DNA of 64,000 nucleotides from Pieris napi (lineage: Eukaryota; Arthropoda; Insecta; Lepidoptera; Pieridae): NCBI RefSeq assembly GCF_905475465.1, contig NC_062241.1, forward strand, positions 4,960,001 to 5,024,000. The letters are read 5' to 3'. Numbering within the stretch: the stretch's first letter is position 1; every line of letters starts with the position of its first letter. Below the pieces are notes generated by a model. The model saw nothing but the letters and a program-made list of their open reading frames with translations, made no database searches and was not told where the DNA came from. This document shows positions 24,320-35,436 of the stretch, piece after piece. The position numbers and the translations under genes were made by a program.

Positions 24320-24620
24320 CCGGCCTCCCCCAGCTTTTTTTTGTTTTTATAGAACAGGTGGCATGTTAAGTGATACCGCCGCCCATGGACACTCTCAATG
24401 CCAGAGGGCTCGCGAGTGCGTTGCCGGCCTTTCAGGCTTTATAAAACAAAGTGAATTGGCCGATGTGAAAAGCCCTTGCTGTGCCAAGATCCATTCCACA
24501 GTGGCGGGAAGCGGACAAGGCTGTCCGTGTCCTGCCACGGGCGATTGCTGGTGGCGCCGTGGGGTTTTAGTGGGTATACACAACAGCGAGTCCCACATAA
24601 CCCTTCCCCACCAGGTGCAT
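24320..24620 (-). mobile_element. LINE group A tail, minus strand
   Basis: The reverse complement reads LKGRQRTREPSG at about 24410-24445, preceded by a frame with PLWNGSWHSKGFSHRP. Its 3' end is the T-rich stretch at 24335-24350. Part of the upstream sequence (ATGTGGGACTCGC) also resembles 12457-12475, so a mosaic copy is possible. Confidence 0.5.
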
Positions 24621-25194
24621 TCAATTGTGTACTTCAATATCTCCTTTGTGATTGATTCAGTAATACTTTCGCGTAACGGAATAGGCCTAATGATTATCTT
24701 AATTGAAATGTAATTTAATTTATTTTTTATTTTTGGCACTAACAAAAAATATAAACACCATTTAACAATTTTCATGAATAGATAAAAAAATTGCCACTTA
24801 GCATAAAGAAATACAAAAATGAACAATCATAAATAATAAGTAGGATTTGAGGTATTACAAAAAAAAACTTCGATAAAAATCGGGTGATTTTTACGTTTGA
24901 ATGCATTTTCAAAAGCTTGCGTTTCCAACCTGCGTGTGTTCTTTATTTAATTTGTATTCACATAATTGTGTTCACATAAAAATTACTAAAAACGCGATAA
25001 AATATAGTATTTACGTTAGCATATTTCCATATAAACAGCGTTATGAATACTTTGTGATTATAATTAGTTTACAATTTAAACTAGCTACTTGTCTGAGTTC
25101 TGTTATAAAATGATGAGCTAAACCGTTCATAGGAAATTATATAAAAATCCTTTTTTTTTAATTGGTACTTTGTCAGTATATATAAATCATAGAT

Positions 25195-25500
25195 GTCAGG
25201 GAAACCCCAATCATCCACCAAATCTTACGTCGCAAGTAAGTTGTATAGGTCACTCTTCGAAGTGAGCCCAACCAAAGGGGCTAAGTGCCCCTGATTTGAC
25301 TTCTCAAGAAAAAAGGCAACTTGGCCACCCTAAACAATCTTGGCGACGCTCTGTTATGGCCGAACCACGAGCCATTGGGTCGACGTGGTCCAAAGTTAAG
25401 TGCGTGGCTCAAGAATAAACAAGATGCGAAGCATAGAGGACACCATTAGTCATTAGCCTTATCCCCCCTGAGGGATTCCCCCCCTCCCGCAAAGTAAGTT
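25195..25500 (+). pseudogene. RTE-like LINE ORF2 C-terminus, decayed
   Basis: Translates as LGHPKQSWRRSVMAEPRAIG, STWSKVKCVAQE, then an in-frame stop and TRCEA. The pattern GRPKxxWRRSVxAExxAxG is the usual C-terminal tail of RTE/endonuclease-reverse transcriptase LINEs. It is followed by CTTATCCCCCCTGAGGGATT, a 3' UTR block. 5'-truncated with several stops. Confidence 0.6.
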
Positions 25501-26539
25501 CATGGCCGTAAAAGCAATGCTGATACAATATAAGTACTTAAAATGTGAGTGCATTGTATAATATACCTTAATATAACACACTTACTTATCTAGCTATCAT
25601 TTTCTTATGATTGAGTTCCTTTTTTATGGAGATAGAGTAGAGTGTACGAAAAAAAATCGGCGACGCAGTTATGTGAACTAATATAATTCCCATTTTATAC
25701 TTATCATATACAAATATTATATCTTTTAATTTTTTATACTATGTAGCTAGAAGATTACTGGCGAATAATGACGTATTTTGGCACTGCAGCCACCTCAAAT
25801 CCCACAACGGTATTCCGGACCATCTCCGTTTTAGGTTATGGACACCCATTATTGGATATTAGAATACCTCTGCTAGAAATGCTTGGTGGATCAGATTAAA
25901 TAAGGTACGATTTTTTTTACATCCCAGATCACTAAGATTCATAAAGCATCCGACGCCTCCAGAAAAGACATCATCATGAGAATGTAAAATGAAAGAGAAT
26001 CTTATTTAAACCAAAAATACATACGAATTTCGTATTACATTCTTACCGCTGTGTTTTAAAACTTTGGCGCCATCTCGGTTTACCAGCACATCTATTGATT
26101 GTGCTGGTAAACCGTTTTCTGAATTATAATTCTTAAGACTAATAACAAATAAACCTTTAAATTAATAAATAATGACAAATTATTTCCAATGTGAAGAAAG
26201 CCAGCTGTTCAAATTCAATGCCTTTAGAAGTAAACTGTCGCTCCCGCGCATTCTGCCTTGAAGTGTCACACTGACAGCTCTAGCAGATGCGCAACTCTGT
26301 GTGCAGAATATAAAATGCGGATGTTATCTATGACAATATTGAGTATCCTTTTGTTTGCTGACGTTTAACATATTATATTGACAGACCGTTTTATTGCGAT
26401 TGTCGATTACATAAAGTAGTGACAGTTTTGTTTTATATAATTTTCTAGTAAATTTGACAGAAATAATGATAGATACTATCTAATACAGATAAATCTATGT
26501 GCAAACGTTTAAGCAAGAATTGTCACTTATGTATTTATA

Positions 26540-26788
26540 ATTATCACGCCTTTTTCCCGAAGGGATAGGCAAAGACCACGAGTCTTCACTTGTTAAGGTC
26601 CTGACATACCTCTCTCGCTTCATCCACTTTCATCACTTTATTTTATCATTAGGTTTAACTTGTCCCTTCTCTAGAAGCTCCTGAATTTGGTCTAGGTATG
26701 TATGACAAGGCCTACCTAACCAGATTTCACCATCTACGGCTTGTATAACCTACTTGTTATTGTGCTTTTCATTCATCCGTTCTACATG
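26540..26788 (-). pseudogene. RTE-like LINE C-terminus, split by a foldback element
   Basis: Minus strand reads ERMNEKHNN*, then VIQAVDGEIWLGRPCHTYL, DQIQELLEKGQVK, and in another frame MKVDEAREVCQDLNK, FAYPFGKKA. This matches the conserved C-terminal tail of a second RTE-type lineage. The upstream part continues beyond the foldback, from 29083. Joining 26788 to 29083 gives YGHVERMNE, so the LINE was the insertion target. Confidence 0.6.
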
Positions 26789-26972
26789 TAGACTACAAGC
26801 CCATGAACAAAAAATACCTGTGAAATGACCCAACCTGAATTACGCTTAGAAGGCTGTTACTATATCTGAAAATAGCTCTGAGCACTATGCCGTCATTTCT
26901 GAGCGGTACATGTGAGTACGTGAGTGAATGGACTTTCTCAGGTACAATTGGGGAATTTCGACTAATTATTAA

Positions 26973-28895
26973 TGTACGGCTTTGTTATAAGTGTATAGAT
27001 GATTAAAAATAAATGTCGAAAAACCTAGTGCCGTACAAAAGTGATGGTGCTGGAAGTCGGTGCAAATTTTTAATTCGATGACAGTTGCAGAAGCAATATA
27101 GGTCATTTATTACTGTACGGCATTTGTGTGATTCCTTTTGGACACATATACAGATACTTTACCCGTAAACGCCGTACATATTCCCAGCGGAGCGGTCGAA
27201 AGCCAAGGGTCGGAACCCTACCCCTACACCCATATACCCTAAGGTCATTGTAAAATGTACGGCAACATGTTCAAAATATTATTTAACACGGACAATAATG
27301 TTTTATAATTATGCCGTCCAAATATTATAGTTAATATTTGTGTAATTAAATATTTATCGAAATTTCAGGATTTACCAAGTTCTTACTGCTGTAAGATCAG
27401 AGAATAATGTACGGCAACTTGTTTTTTTACATAATGTTACTAAATATTACCGTTGTACATTATAGCCGTTCATTATAAATGGTAACAAATAAAAATATTA
27501 TGAAAAAAAATATATGAAATTTCCGAAATTTAGATGACTTTTCAAATGCTCCTAGAGTAATATGGGGAGTAATATTTTCAAAGATTATTGTTATTTTATA
27601 TGTAACAAATATAAATAAACAAAAAAAACCAGATGCCGTACATTTTACTCCAGATTATTCTTTACAGCTGATAAAAACTTCGACGACGTTTGAGGTGTCC
27701 CTTAAGGTCATAAATAACTGTACATATGAGTATACTACCATAAGGCTGTAAAGTATATTTACAGCCTTACCACCGTACCAGCAGAGATAGGTAAAGGTAA
27801 AAAATATTTTTAACAAAAATAAAAATATAGTACAGGGCGTCCCAAAGTTATGAGACATGAAGGGAAAGTACCTTAAATATCGCAGATAGGGTATTTTACT
27901 AAAAGAAGACTTTATGCTATTTTTAAAAGTTAGTAATTCTGCATTCAAAGATTTTTTTAAAACTACTTGCCTCGTCTGGAAATCGAACCGGCTTAAATAA
28001 AAAAAAAAACACCCCTACTTTTATGATGCCAATCGAAAGAATGCCCAAAACCTAATAACTTTTCTAAAGTAACAGACTCGTAGGGGATTTGTTTAGGCCG
28101 AATACGATAGATAATGTTTTTAATTTGATTAAAAAGATATATTCACGCTGTTACTTTCTTTTAAAATACTATGTTACTTAAGAAGAGTTATTAGTTTTTG
28201 GCCATTCTTTCGATTGGCATCATAAAAGTAGGGGTGTTTTTTTTTACATTTAAGTCGGTTCGATTCCCAGACGAGGCAAGTAATTTTTAAAAAATCTTTG
28301 AATGCAGAATTAATACCCTATCTACGATATTTAAGGTACTTTCCCTTCATTTCCCATAACTTTGGGACGCCCTGTATTGGTAGGCGGTGGTAGCGGACTA
28401 TCGAAAGTGTACGGCATTTATCTTTTATTGAAGATTGTCTAAAGTATTAATAACCTATGTTATTGCCGTACAGATAAAAGTCACCGGAAAATTACTCTTT
28501 TCTGAGGAAAGTAATTTACCCCATACACCTATGTGTTCCATAAAAAATGTACGGCATGCTGGAAAATGTTATCTATTTGTGAAGTACTCTCAAGATCATT
28601 TAATTTTATGTTGTTTCATATCATCATCACCTATATGCTAATCAGACATATGTTGCGACCCTTGGCTTTCGACCGCTCCGCTGGGAATATGTACGGCGTT
28701 TACGGGTAAAGTATCTGTATATGTGTCCAAAAGGAATCACACAAATGCCGTACAGTAATAAATGACCTATATTGCTTCTGCAACTGTCGTCGAATTAAAA
28801 ATTTGCACCAACTTCCAGCACCATCACTTTTGTACGGCACTAGGTTTTTCGACATTTATTTTTAATCATCTATACACTTATAACAAAGCCGTACA
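26973..28895. repeat. Periodic array of inverted TGTACGGC / GCCGTACA sites
   Basis: Exact TGTACGGC starts at 26973, 27114, 27256, 27408, 28408, 28548, 28690 and 28831. Exact GCCGTACA starts at 27030, 27171, 27635, 28465, 28747 and 28888. One-mismatch partners are at 27313 (GCCGTCCA) and 27465 (GCCGTTCA). Partners are always 57 bp apart start to start, leaving a 49-bp spacer. Pairs repeat every 141-142 bp in most of the array. Spacers are not visibly similar to each other. Confidence 0.9.
27833..28374. mobile_element. Mariner-like palindromic MITE nested in the foldback
   Basis: Termini CAGGGCGTCCCAAAGTTATG and its complement, flanked by duplicated TA (27831-27832, 28375-28376). Most of the element is inverted: CCAATCGAAAGAATG near 28026 pairs with CATTCTTTCGATTGG near 28203. 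It sits in the non-palindromic centre of the larger element, so it is the younger insertion. Confidence 0.85.
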
Positions 28896-29290
28896 TTAAT
28901 AATTAGTCGAAATTCCCCCATTGTACCTGAGAAAGTCCATTCACTCACGTACTCACATGTACCGCTCAGAAATGACGGCATAGTGCTCAGAGCTATTTTC
29001 AGATATAGTAACAGCCTTCTAAGCGTAATTCAGGTTGGGTCATTTCACAGGTATTTTTTGTTCATGGGCTTGTGGTCTAATGGCCATATATTCCCTTTCG
29101 TATCCTTGTTTGTCACTACGTCCGCTTTTAACCCACACTGCTGACACCTCTTTTAAAGACCTTAGAATTTTAACAGTATTAGACTCCGAGTAGAGAAGCT
29201 CAGTTCTATAAGTTAATTCGCCCAGATTTAGGTGTTGAAAAATTGTTTTCATATTTTCCATTCTTATAGTTATCACTTATCACTACTACT

Positions 29291-30302
29291 GAGGCATTAC
29301 AAAACTAAATACTTACTAAAACAAAAAAATCGTTTATTTTATGTATTTTTTTTTTACTTAAACCTACTAAAAACGCAGATTATTGTTACTTCTATCAATT
29401 TTTTTTCTTCTTAACAAAAATATCTAGTATTTTTATTTCGTCTTGTATATATTTTCACACTTCAATGTTGAGTAAAGTTGTAAAACATTTAAGAATGTGG
29501 TCAACTTGAATAAATAAATAAAAATAAATTATTATAACATAAAATCAATGGTAACATAGAGTTATGGCTAAAAAACATATAATAAAATAGTACTTGTTAT
29601 AAGAAACTTATTACCATAGATAATTATATTAATTATCTTTACGATAATTTACCTAATTAAAATGTTTAAATGTTTCTTCTTATCTTGTCGCAAACGGTAC
29701 GCTAAATGAAGCCAGGTGAATAAGGAAACGTTTTAGCATTAAATTATTTTTTATCGGCCGCCGCCAACCCAACTGAATTAGTACTAAAAATTTTCAAACT
29801 TGCGAAGCGATATCCGGACGTGTACAGTTAGCAACAAAGGACTGTTATAAGACAACGAAGTATCATTACAGGCTATGTACCTATTTAAAATAAGAAAGAA
29901 TTACTTAAATTTACACGTATTCATAACATTAAAAATTTAATTCAATACTTAAATGCTTCAGTCATGTTTCAAATATTAATTGTTTGAAAAATTTACGAAA
30001 GATGTACCTATACATAAATTTATTTATTTATAAGCTCCAATACAACGTGTATGCATAAAATTATACAAGAAAATATGACATCAAAGATTTAAATATTTTA
30101 TACAAATAAACTAGCTCACGTCGAAGTTTTAGGGTAACTTAAAATAGTGCAAACTAGCCTCGTACGTTTGCAATAAGTCACCTTCTTGCTAATAAAAGCA
30201 GCAAATTTTCATACTTCTTTTAACCCATTACTTTATCTATAAATTCGTGTTATACTAAGATATAGCTTAGTAATTTTGTCGTTTGTATTCAATTAGAAAA
30301 TA
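29291..30302. other. AT-rich intergenic, no gene recognised
   Basis: Low-complexity A/T tracts and short frames only. The segment 29083-29290 just before it is probably the upstream part of the disrupted RTE-like LINE, but only a few residues near the junction can be recognised. Confidence 0.3.
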
Positions 30303-30592
30303 AATCAGTGGCGCTACAACCTCTTTAGGTCTTGGCCTCAGATTTCTGAACCTGTTTCATGATCATTTTTAAATCTAATAGGCAAGTAGGTGGTCAGCCT
30401 CCAGTGCCTGACACACACCGTCGACTCTTTGGCTTTAAGACATGTGGGTTTTCTCACGATGTTTCCCTTCACCGTTCGAGCAAATGTTAAATGCGCATAC
30501 AAAGAAAATCCATTGGTGCACAGCCGGGGATCGAACCTGCGACCTCAGGTATGAGAGGCGCACGCTGAAGTCACTAGGCCAACACTGCTATG
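30303..30592 (-). mobile_element. tRNA-derived SINE (family A), full length
   Basis: Minus strand 5' head TTGGCCTAGTGACTTCAGCG (A box), GGTTCGATCCCCGG (B box), then GCACCAATGGATTTT. The 3' half is CAGATTCAGAAATCTGAGGC-like and ends GGTTGTAGCGCCACTGATTT. Close relative of 41890-42186 and 44062-44346. Confidence 0.85.
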
Positions 30593-30934
30593 CTTCTCTG
30601 CGTATTAAATTAATACAAGCACTTTAATATTTCTCAATAAAAATTAAATGTGCACTCAGTACACAATTAATAAGCAGTATCGGAAAACCGGTGCGCGCGT
30701 GCATCGACTGCAAGACCTAAGTATAACATCTAATACGTTATTCTTACTTATTTATAAGACAATAATGTATGATTATTAAAAGATAAAATTGTAATTTTAC
30801 ACTAGGTACTAGTAAATTCTAAAGACTGTACTTCTAACGTTCATATTTATTACTATGAAAACAAAAAGCTTATAGATTAATATCATACGTTCATATTAAT
30901 TGCTGATTTTTTTAATGAGTTGCTTTTAATGACC

Positions 30935-31440
30935 ATTGCTTGCAAAAAAGGGCAATTTCGGCCCCACAGGTTCACCTCGCACATCAGGACGGAAGCTTCA
31001 CAGTACCAGCTCATTCCACTTGACCTTATTCAACGATGAGCGGATCGAATCATCAACAACCAGTCACCTTCTGAGCGGTTTAATCCCGCGTTGCGTAGTT
31101 GGTATCTTTCCTCCATCTTCTACCGCATTTACCATGGAGAGTGTTAAGTTGTTTGGATTATTACCTACAGCTAAGTTTCATCATCAGACATCGAGGCAGA
31201 TTGTGAAATCCACCTGTATCACCTTGACGTTCGTTGTTCCACAATTTTTTGCCGCGTACAACTGCTCTGCACCAGCTGCCCGTCGTGGTACTTACGAACA
31301 AATTTTAATTAGGGTCCTTCAAAAAAAATTTTAAAAGGCCAGCAACGCACTCGCGAGCCCTCTGGCGTTAAGTTCATGGGCGGTGGTATCATTCAACATA
31401 AGATGAACCCCCTATATTAGGTACTTCGATAAAAAAAGGA
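30935..31440 (+). pseudogene. LINE group A, longest C-terminal ORF remnant
   Basis: Several frames together keep the C-terminal tail of a non-LTR polymerase. Recognisable blocks are TMESVKLFGLLPTAKFHHQ, TSRQIVKSTCITLTFVV, IRVLQKKF, then AGCAACGCACTCGCGAGCCC and GTATCATTCAACATAAGATG. Multiple frameshifts. The 132-codon frame at 30936-31334 is a by-product, not a gene. Ends with an A-run. Confidence 0.6.
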
Positions 31441-32189
31441 AAAAAAACACTGACTCTAATTAACTCAAGCCAGTGGCGATTATCTCTCTGTAACTATTAC
31501 ACTACTTATTTGTATTTTAAGACGCTACGGAATCAAATATAGCACCTGTACTTTGTGACTTACAATGGCGATAGCGATTGCGTTCCTCCATGACACTAAG
31601 GTTTAACATCAGCGCTACGGATATTGTTAACATACATCGAACTTGTAAACAAACATGTCGTGATTGGTATCGCTATCCCTTTAAAGTAAATTCAAAAGCG
31701 ATTCTGATTTCAATTGGAGGGTTTCATCAACGATTTTCAAGTTAACAAAAACATATTAAAATTGTTATCATCGTTAAATGACGTCACAACTGGGCACTCT
31801 GTTAGGGTAGGCCTTCTATATAGTCACGAAGACGATCAAACACAATCTTTACTGACCTAAATATTATATATCCTATTATAATAATAACATTCAAATCAAT
31901 TTTGGGCGCAAACTTAATAATCTAAACGTTTCTTTGAAAGAACTCCAATCTACTGTGCGTTTAGAATTGATCTTTCAAAATTCTTCGAAATAATTCAGTT
32001 TGAATTTCGAATGCATACAACTGGCTGACATTAATAGCACTAACGTTAGAATTCTATATACAAATTACGGGTTTATATATTTAATAAGAAAACGACTCGT
32101 GGTCACTACGCCTGGTATATTATATTTAACATAGCTTTAAGTGCGTCAGCCTTCTGTATCAAAATAAGATTAGTACCCTCTTGAGTCAA

Positions 32190-32425
32190 GTCAAATCATT
32201 TATTTCAATTAAACCACCTAAAATGGCACTTTTGAACATCAAATAAAATATAAAGATGATTCTAGTTTCCCCTTCCAAAAGGTAGTTTCGTGTGGAAAAG
32301 AATGGGCAAGAAACTCCACACTTACTCTTTTAAAATAGGTTTACAATATTTTGTGTAAATTAGTTAAATAATTATATGTGAAGACAATGTACTCCTAGAA
32401 TAAAACTAATATACTTAAATAGGCT
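32190..32425 (-). mobile_element. LINE group D 3' tail, split by a foldback element
   Basis: Shares TCATTTATTTCAATTAA, TAGTTTCCCCTTCCAAAAGG, AGAAACTCCACACTTACTC and ATGTGAAGACAATGTACTCC with 40315-40660. The copy resumes at 33058 after the inserted foldback (CTCACATATTTACAAATAT against CTCACATATTCAAAAATAT at 40617). Confidence 0.6.
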
Positions 32426-32428
32426 CAA

Positions 32429-33054
32429 TAGACCAGTCATTATAGACATTCGAAATCGAAAATTTGATAATAATTCCAAAAGTTTTCAAACTTCGGTCAA
32501 GTGAATGGTACATTGGGACGACAATAAATCTCATTTTGCAACCTTGTCCGCAGTCCGGAACATTGTTAAAATTGCAATTAAATTAATTTTTGCTGTATGG
32601 TCGTGAAAAAAATTCCAAAAGTTCTGCAAACTTGGGGAAGTTTTCGATATAATATTTCATATCACGTATAAAATTTGCAACCAACCTAAGTGTACGGAAC
32701 ATTTTTTGTTATTTATTTTATTTTCGATATATCTGTCAAATTTGCAGAACTTTTGGAACGTTTTCCTTCAGTTTAATAAAGAAAAACATTAATTTTTAAT
32801 AACAAAAAATGTCCCGTACACTAAGGTTGGTTGCAAATTTTATACGTGATATGAAATATTATATCGAAAACTTCCCCAAGTTTGCAGAACTTTTGGAATT
32901 TTTTTCACGACCAAAACTTATTTTTAACAATGTTCCGGACCGCAGAGCAGGTTGCAAAATTTTATAGTTTGTTTTAATACCACTCCCGACCTTACATCAA
33001 AATTTGAAAACTTTTGGAATTATAATGAATTAATTGTCTTGACTGACTGGACTA
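32429..33054. mobile_element. Foldback element, TAGACCAGTCA termini, TSD CAA
   Basis: Termini TAGACCAGTCA and TGACTGGACTA. CAA is duplicated at 32426-32428 and 33055-33057. The arms pair around about 32760. Inside, TTCCAAAAGTT(C/T)TGCAAACTT-type blocks start at 32474 and 32613 and, inverted, end at 32758, 32898 and 33019. TTTGCAACC and CGGAACATT also recur 139 bp apart. Inserted in a group D LINE tail. No coding capacity. Confidence 0.8.
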
Positions 33055-33057
33055 CAA

Positions 33058-33170
33058 AGTATTACTTACAAATTAAGCAAAGCAATAGGTCAATTATTGT
33101 ATTGTTAGTATATATGTTCCTCACATATTTACAAATATCGAAACCGTATAATATTATATATTAAAGAGTA
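33058..33170 (-). mobile_element. LINE group D tail, continuation
   Basis: Right-hand remainder of the group D copy interrupted at 32429-33054. Alignment to 40600-40660 supports this but is weak outside the CTCACATATT block. The 70-codon plus-strand frame over this junction is spurious. Confidence 0.45.
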
Positions 33171-33459
33171 ATAAAAATAAAATCAATACGCAATAAAACA
33201 GTGTGTGAGATAAAAAAATTGAAAAGGTTTTATCGCAATATCTTCATAACGTGTTTGTAATCATATCTCAGGCTCATTACCCCACAACGACGCCCAGAAT
33301 TAATTTCTTAGGAACGGTTTTACCACATATTAATGATTAAGCTCATGGAATGTCTGGGCCTGGATACCACATACACCGTATAGACGACGGTAATAATAAA
33401 ACTAAATAATAAAAACTTTATTAATGACAGAAGGGTTTGTGACAAAAATCATAAATCGC

Positions 33460-33740
33460 TAGTCCCCACACTAGGGAGGCCCTGTGTTGTGGGTAACTAG
33501 AAAACAATTATTTCGTGGTAGGTACATGTTTAAATTAGTTAATAAAAAAGAAAAAATAATAATAATAGTTATAAATTTAGTGTTACAAATGAAGTGAATG
33601 AGTGAGTGTGTGAATAGGTGAGTATGCGCATGTATTTGAGAATGTAGCTGAAAGTTATTATGATCGTGCACTGTGTCTGTGTTAGTTTATGAAACCTAGG
33701 AATAGAAGTTTATTTAAATGTTAAATGAGGCTTTGATTTT
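33460..33740. repeat. Probable interspersed repeat tail, family not assigned
   Basis: Contains CCACACTAGGGAGGCCCTGT, GTTGTGGGTAACTAG and a long GT-biased stretch (GAGTGAGTGTGTGAATAGG). The first block resembles sequence I associate with lepidopteran retroelement 3' ends, but there is no second copy in this window to prove it. Confidence 0.35.
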
Positions 33741-34794
33741 TAAAATAAATATCTTCGTCCTATCTTCTCTTATTCATGAGATTAAGTGTGACTTCAAACC
33801 AAACCACGCTTTAAACTTTCGGAATATGCCTTTATTTAGTTTAAATACAAAAAGTAAAATAAAAATTTCCTTATATTAAAATGCGGCTTTAAAAAAACAT
33901 AATAATTTAAGAGTGTAAGTTCTTAGAGGAGGCCTACGTCCAAGGATTAGCTGTATAACAGAAATTAACCGGCTTGCCGATTAATAATTAGTTTTTTTTT
34001 TAGTGTTATTTTAGTATAAGTAATTACAACATTAAAGGCTTTTATTATTAATTTACCTGTTCCTTAGCGCTAAGCCTCATCATATTAAAGCCCCAAAAAA
34101 TTTAAATACACTTCTATTGCCATAATATAAGATAAAATACTGAATAGATACCTTTTTTATATAATATAAGGTATAAGGCGATACATGGAATTGTATTAAT
34201 TAACTCCATTTTAAAATACATAGGTATAATGATCATTACTGTTTCATTATCATTTTCAAATTACTGGAAAATGTGATGCGATGAACTTATTTGGACAAAG
34301 ATTAAGCGTTGGACCTAATTAACATACAAAGTTCTTGAAGATGTAAATTTAAATTGCTTTTTCTTAGCTATTTTGCGTGCTCTCTTAGCATATGTATGAA
34401 TACGGCTTTATTTACATTGAAAAAATGGTGATACTTGTGTGTTTACCGTGTTGTTTTAGGCGTGGGGATTACTTTATATAAAATAAATGTATCCTAATAA
34501 AACGGTATATTTGCACCTTCTTCTTTAAAATACTCTTTATCTCTTTCTGTCAAATAGCGTTTTCGCCGTGATGAAAAGAGACACATGAGTAGGTACCTAC
34601 TGTAATAAATTTTCACTCAATTGGGAATTGAGTTCATATTTCTGTTTCCGTTCAACAGTTAAAGAAGAGTTAAAGTTAAAGTAGGAACATATTGCAATAA
34701 AAATCAATTTATGATATGGTCAAAAGCATCTTATAATTTTGTCGAAATCTTCGAATATTTTCCTAAGAAGCTATATACTATATATATATATATA

Positions 34795-35181
34795 TCTATA
34801 CAATTCTCGTGTCATAATATTCGTTCCCATACTCCTAAGAAACAACTTGACCGATTCTTATGAAATTTTTTATGCATGTAAGTAAGTCTGAGAATCGGCT
34901 TTTATATTTCCTCCTCCTTTTTTTTATTTTTATGATACAACATACACAAACACATACAACCCTTAATGTTTATCTACCCTCTGCGATCAACCCCTATTTT
35001 GTATTTGTTAGTTGAAAATTTATAACTTTGAGGTTTATATAGAGAAAAATCCCAGAGAAACCTGAAAGTTTTCATTCCGGAAAACCGAACAGTCTCTGGG
35101 ATAGCATAGCAAAATGTTCCATGTTGGTATGTACTAAAAAGGTAGGCATTATGGAGAAACGAAGTTCGCTGGGGCAGCTAG
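34795..35181 (+). mobile_element. Non-autonomous Helitron
   Basis: A|TCTATACAATTCTCGTGTCA at the 5' end; CTTGACCGATTCTTATGAAA and TCTGAGAATCGG inside; 3' end GTTCGCTGGGGCAGCTAG|T. The 5' half matches 21245-21549 while the 3' half differs, so this is a chimeric or related subfamily. A TA microsatellite precedes it. Confidence 0.75.
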
Positions 35182-35436
35182 TATTATTTATTATATAAAA
35201 GAAACAGAAAACTACATTACAATTATTTAGTTTAATTTTAATTTGTATTTGCAGTTGTACTCACACAATATTCCAGGTGTATTTCTATTAATTTGATAAA
35301 CTAGGTCCAATTCCGTCGGACCATGTCGAATGTGTACCTACCCATTAACTAACTATAGGTGGTTAAAAAAATATTTATATCCAGAACCATGTAAACTATA
35401 CAAGGAACCCGAAAAGTATTCCATCAATTACTGTAA

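Larger units (their letters stand above)
26789..29079. mobile_element. Large foldback element with periodic motif array, TSD ATG
   Basis: The inverted arms 26789-27212 and 28656-29079 are both 424 bp and align without indels (paired coordinates sum to 55868). Termini are TAGAC(T/C)ACAAGCCC. ATG is duplicated at 26786-26788 and 29080-29082. The centre (27213-28655) is not palindromic and contains an inserted mariner-like MITE. The whole length carries regularly spaced TGTACGGC/GCCGTACA sites (separate entry). No transposase frame, so non-autonomous. It interrupts an older RTE-like LINE tail. Confidence 0.9.

Noticed and set aside
24291..24826. Overlapping 140- and 143-codon frames
   Set aside because: They overlap on opposite strands across a group A LINE remnant. 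No protein-like conservation outside the LINE part.
26973..28895. CRISPR array
   Set aside because: Regular spacing and unrelated spacers look similar, but the repeats are 8 bp and alternate in strand. The genome is an insect and the array lies inside a foldback transposon.
30936..31334. 132-codon frame as a gene
   Set aside because: It overlaps a frameshifted LINE group A tail; the conserved LINE blocks lie in several frames.
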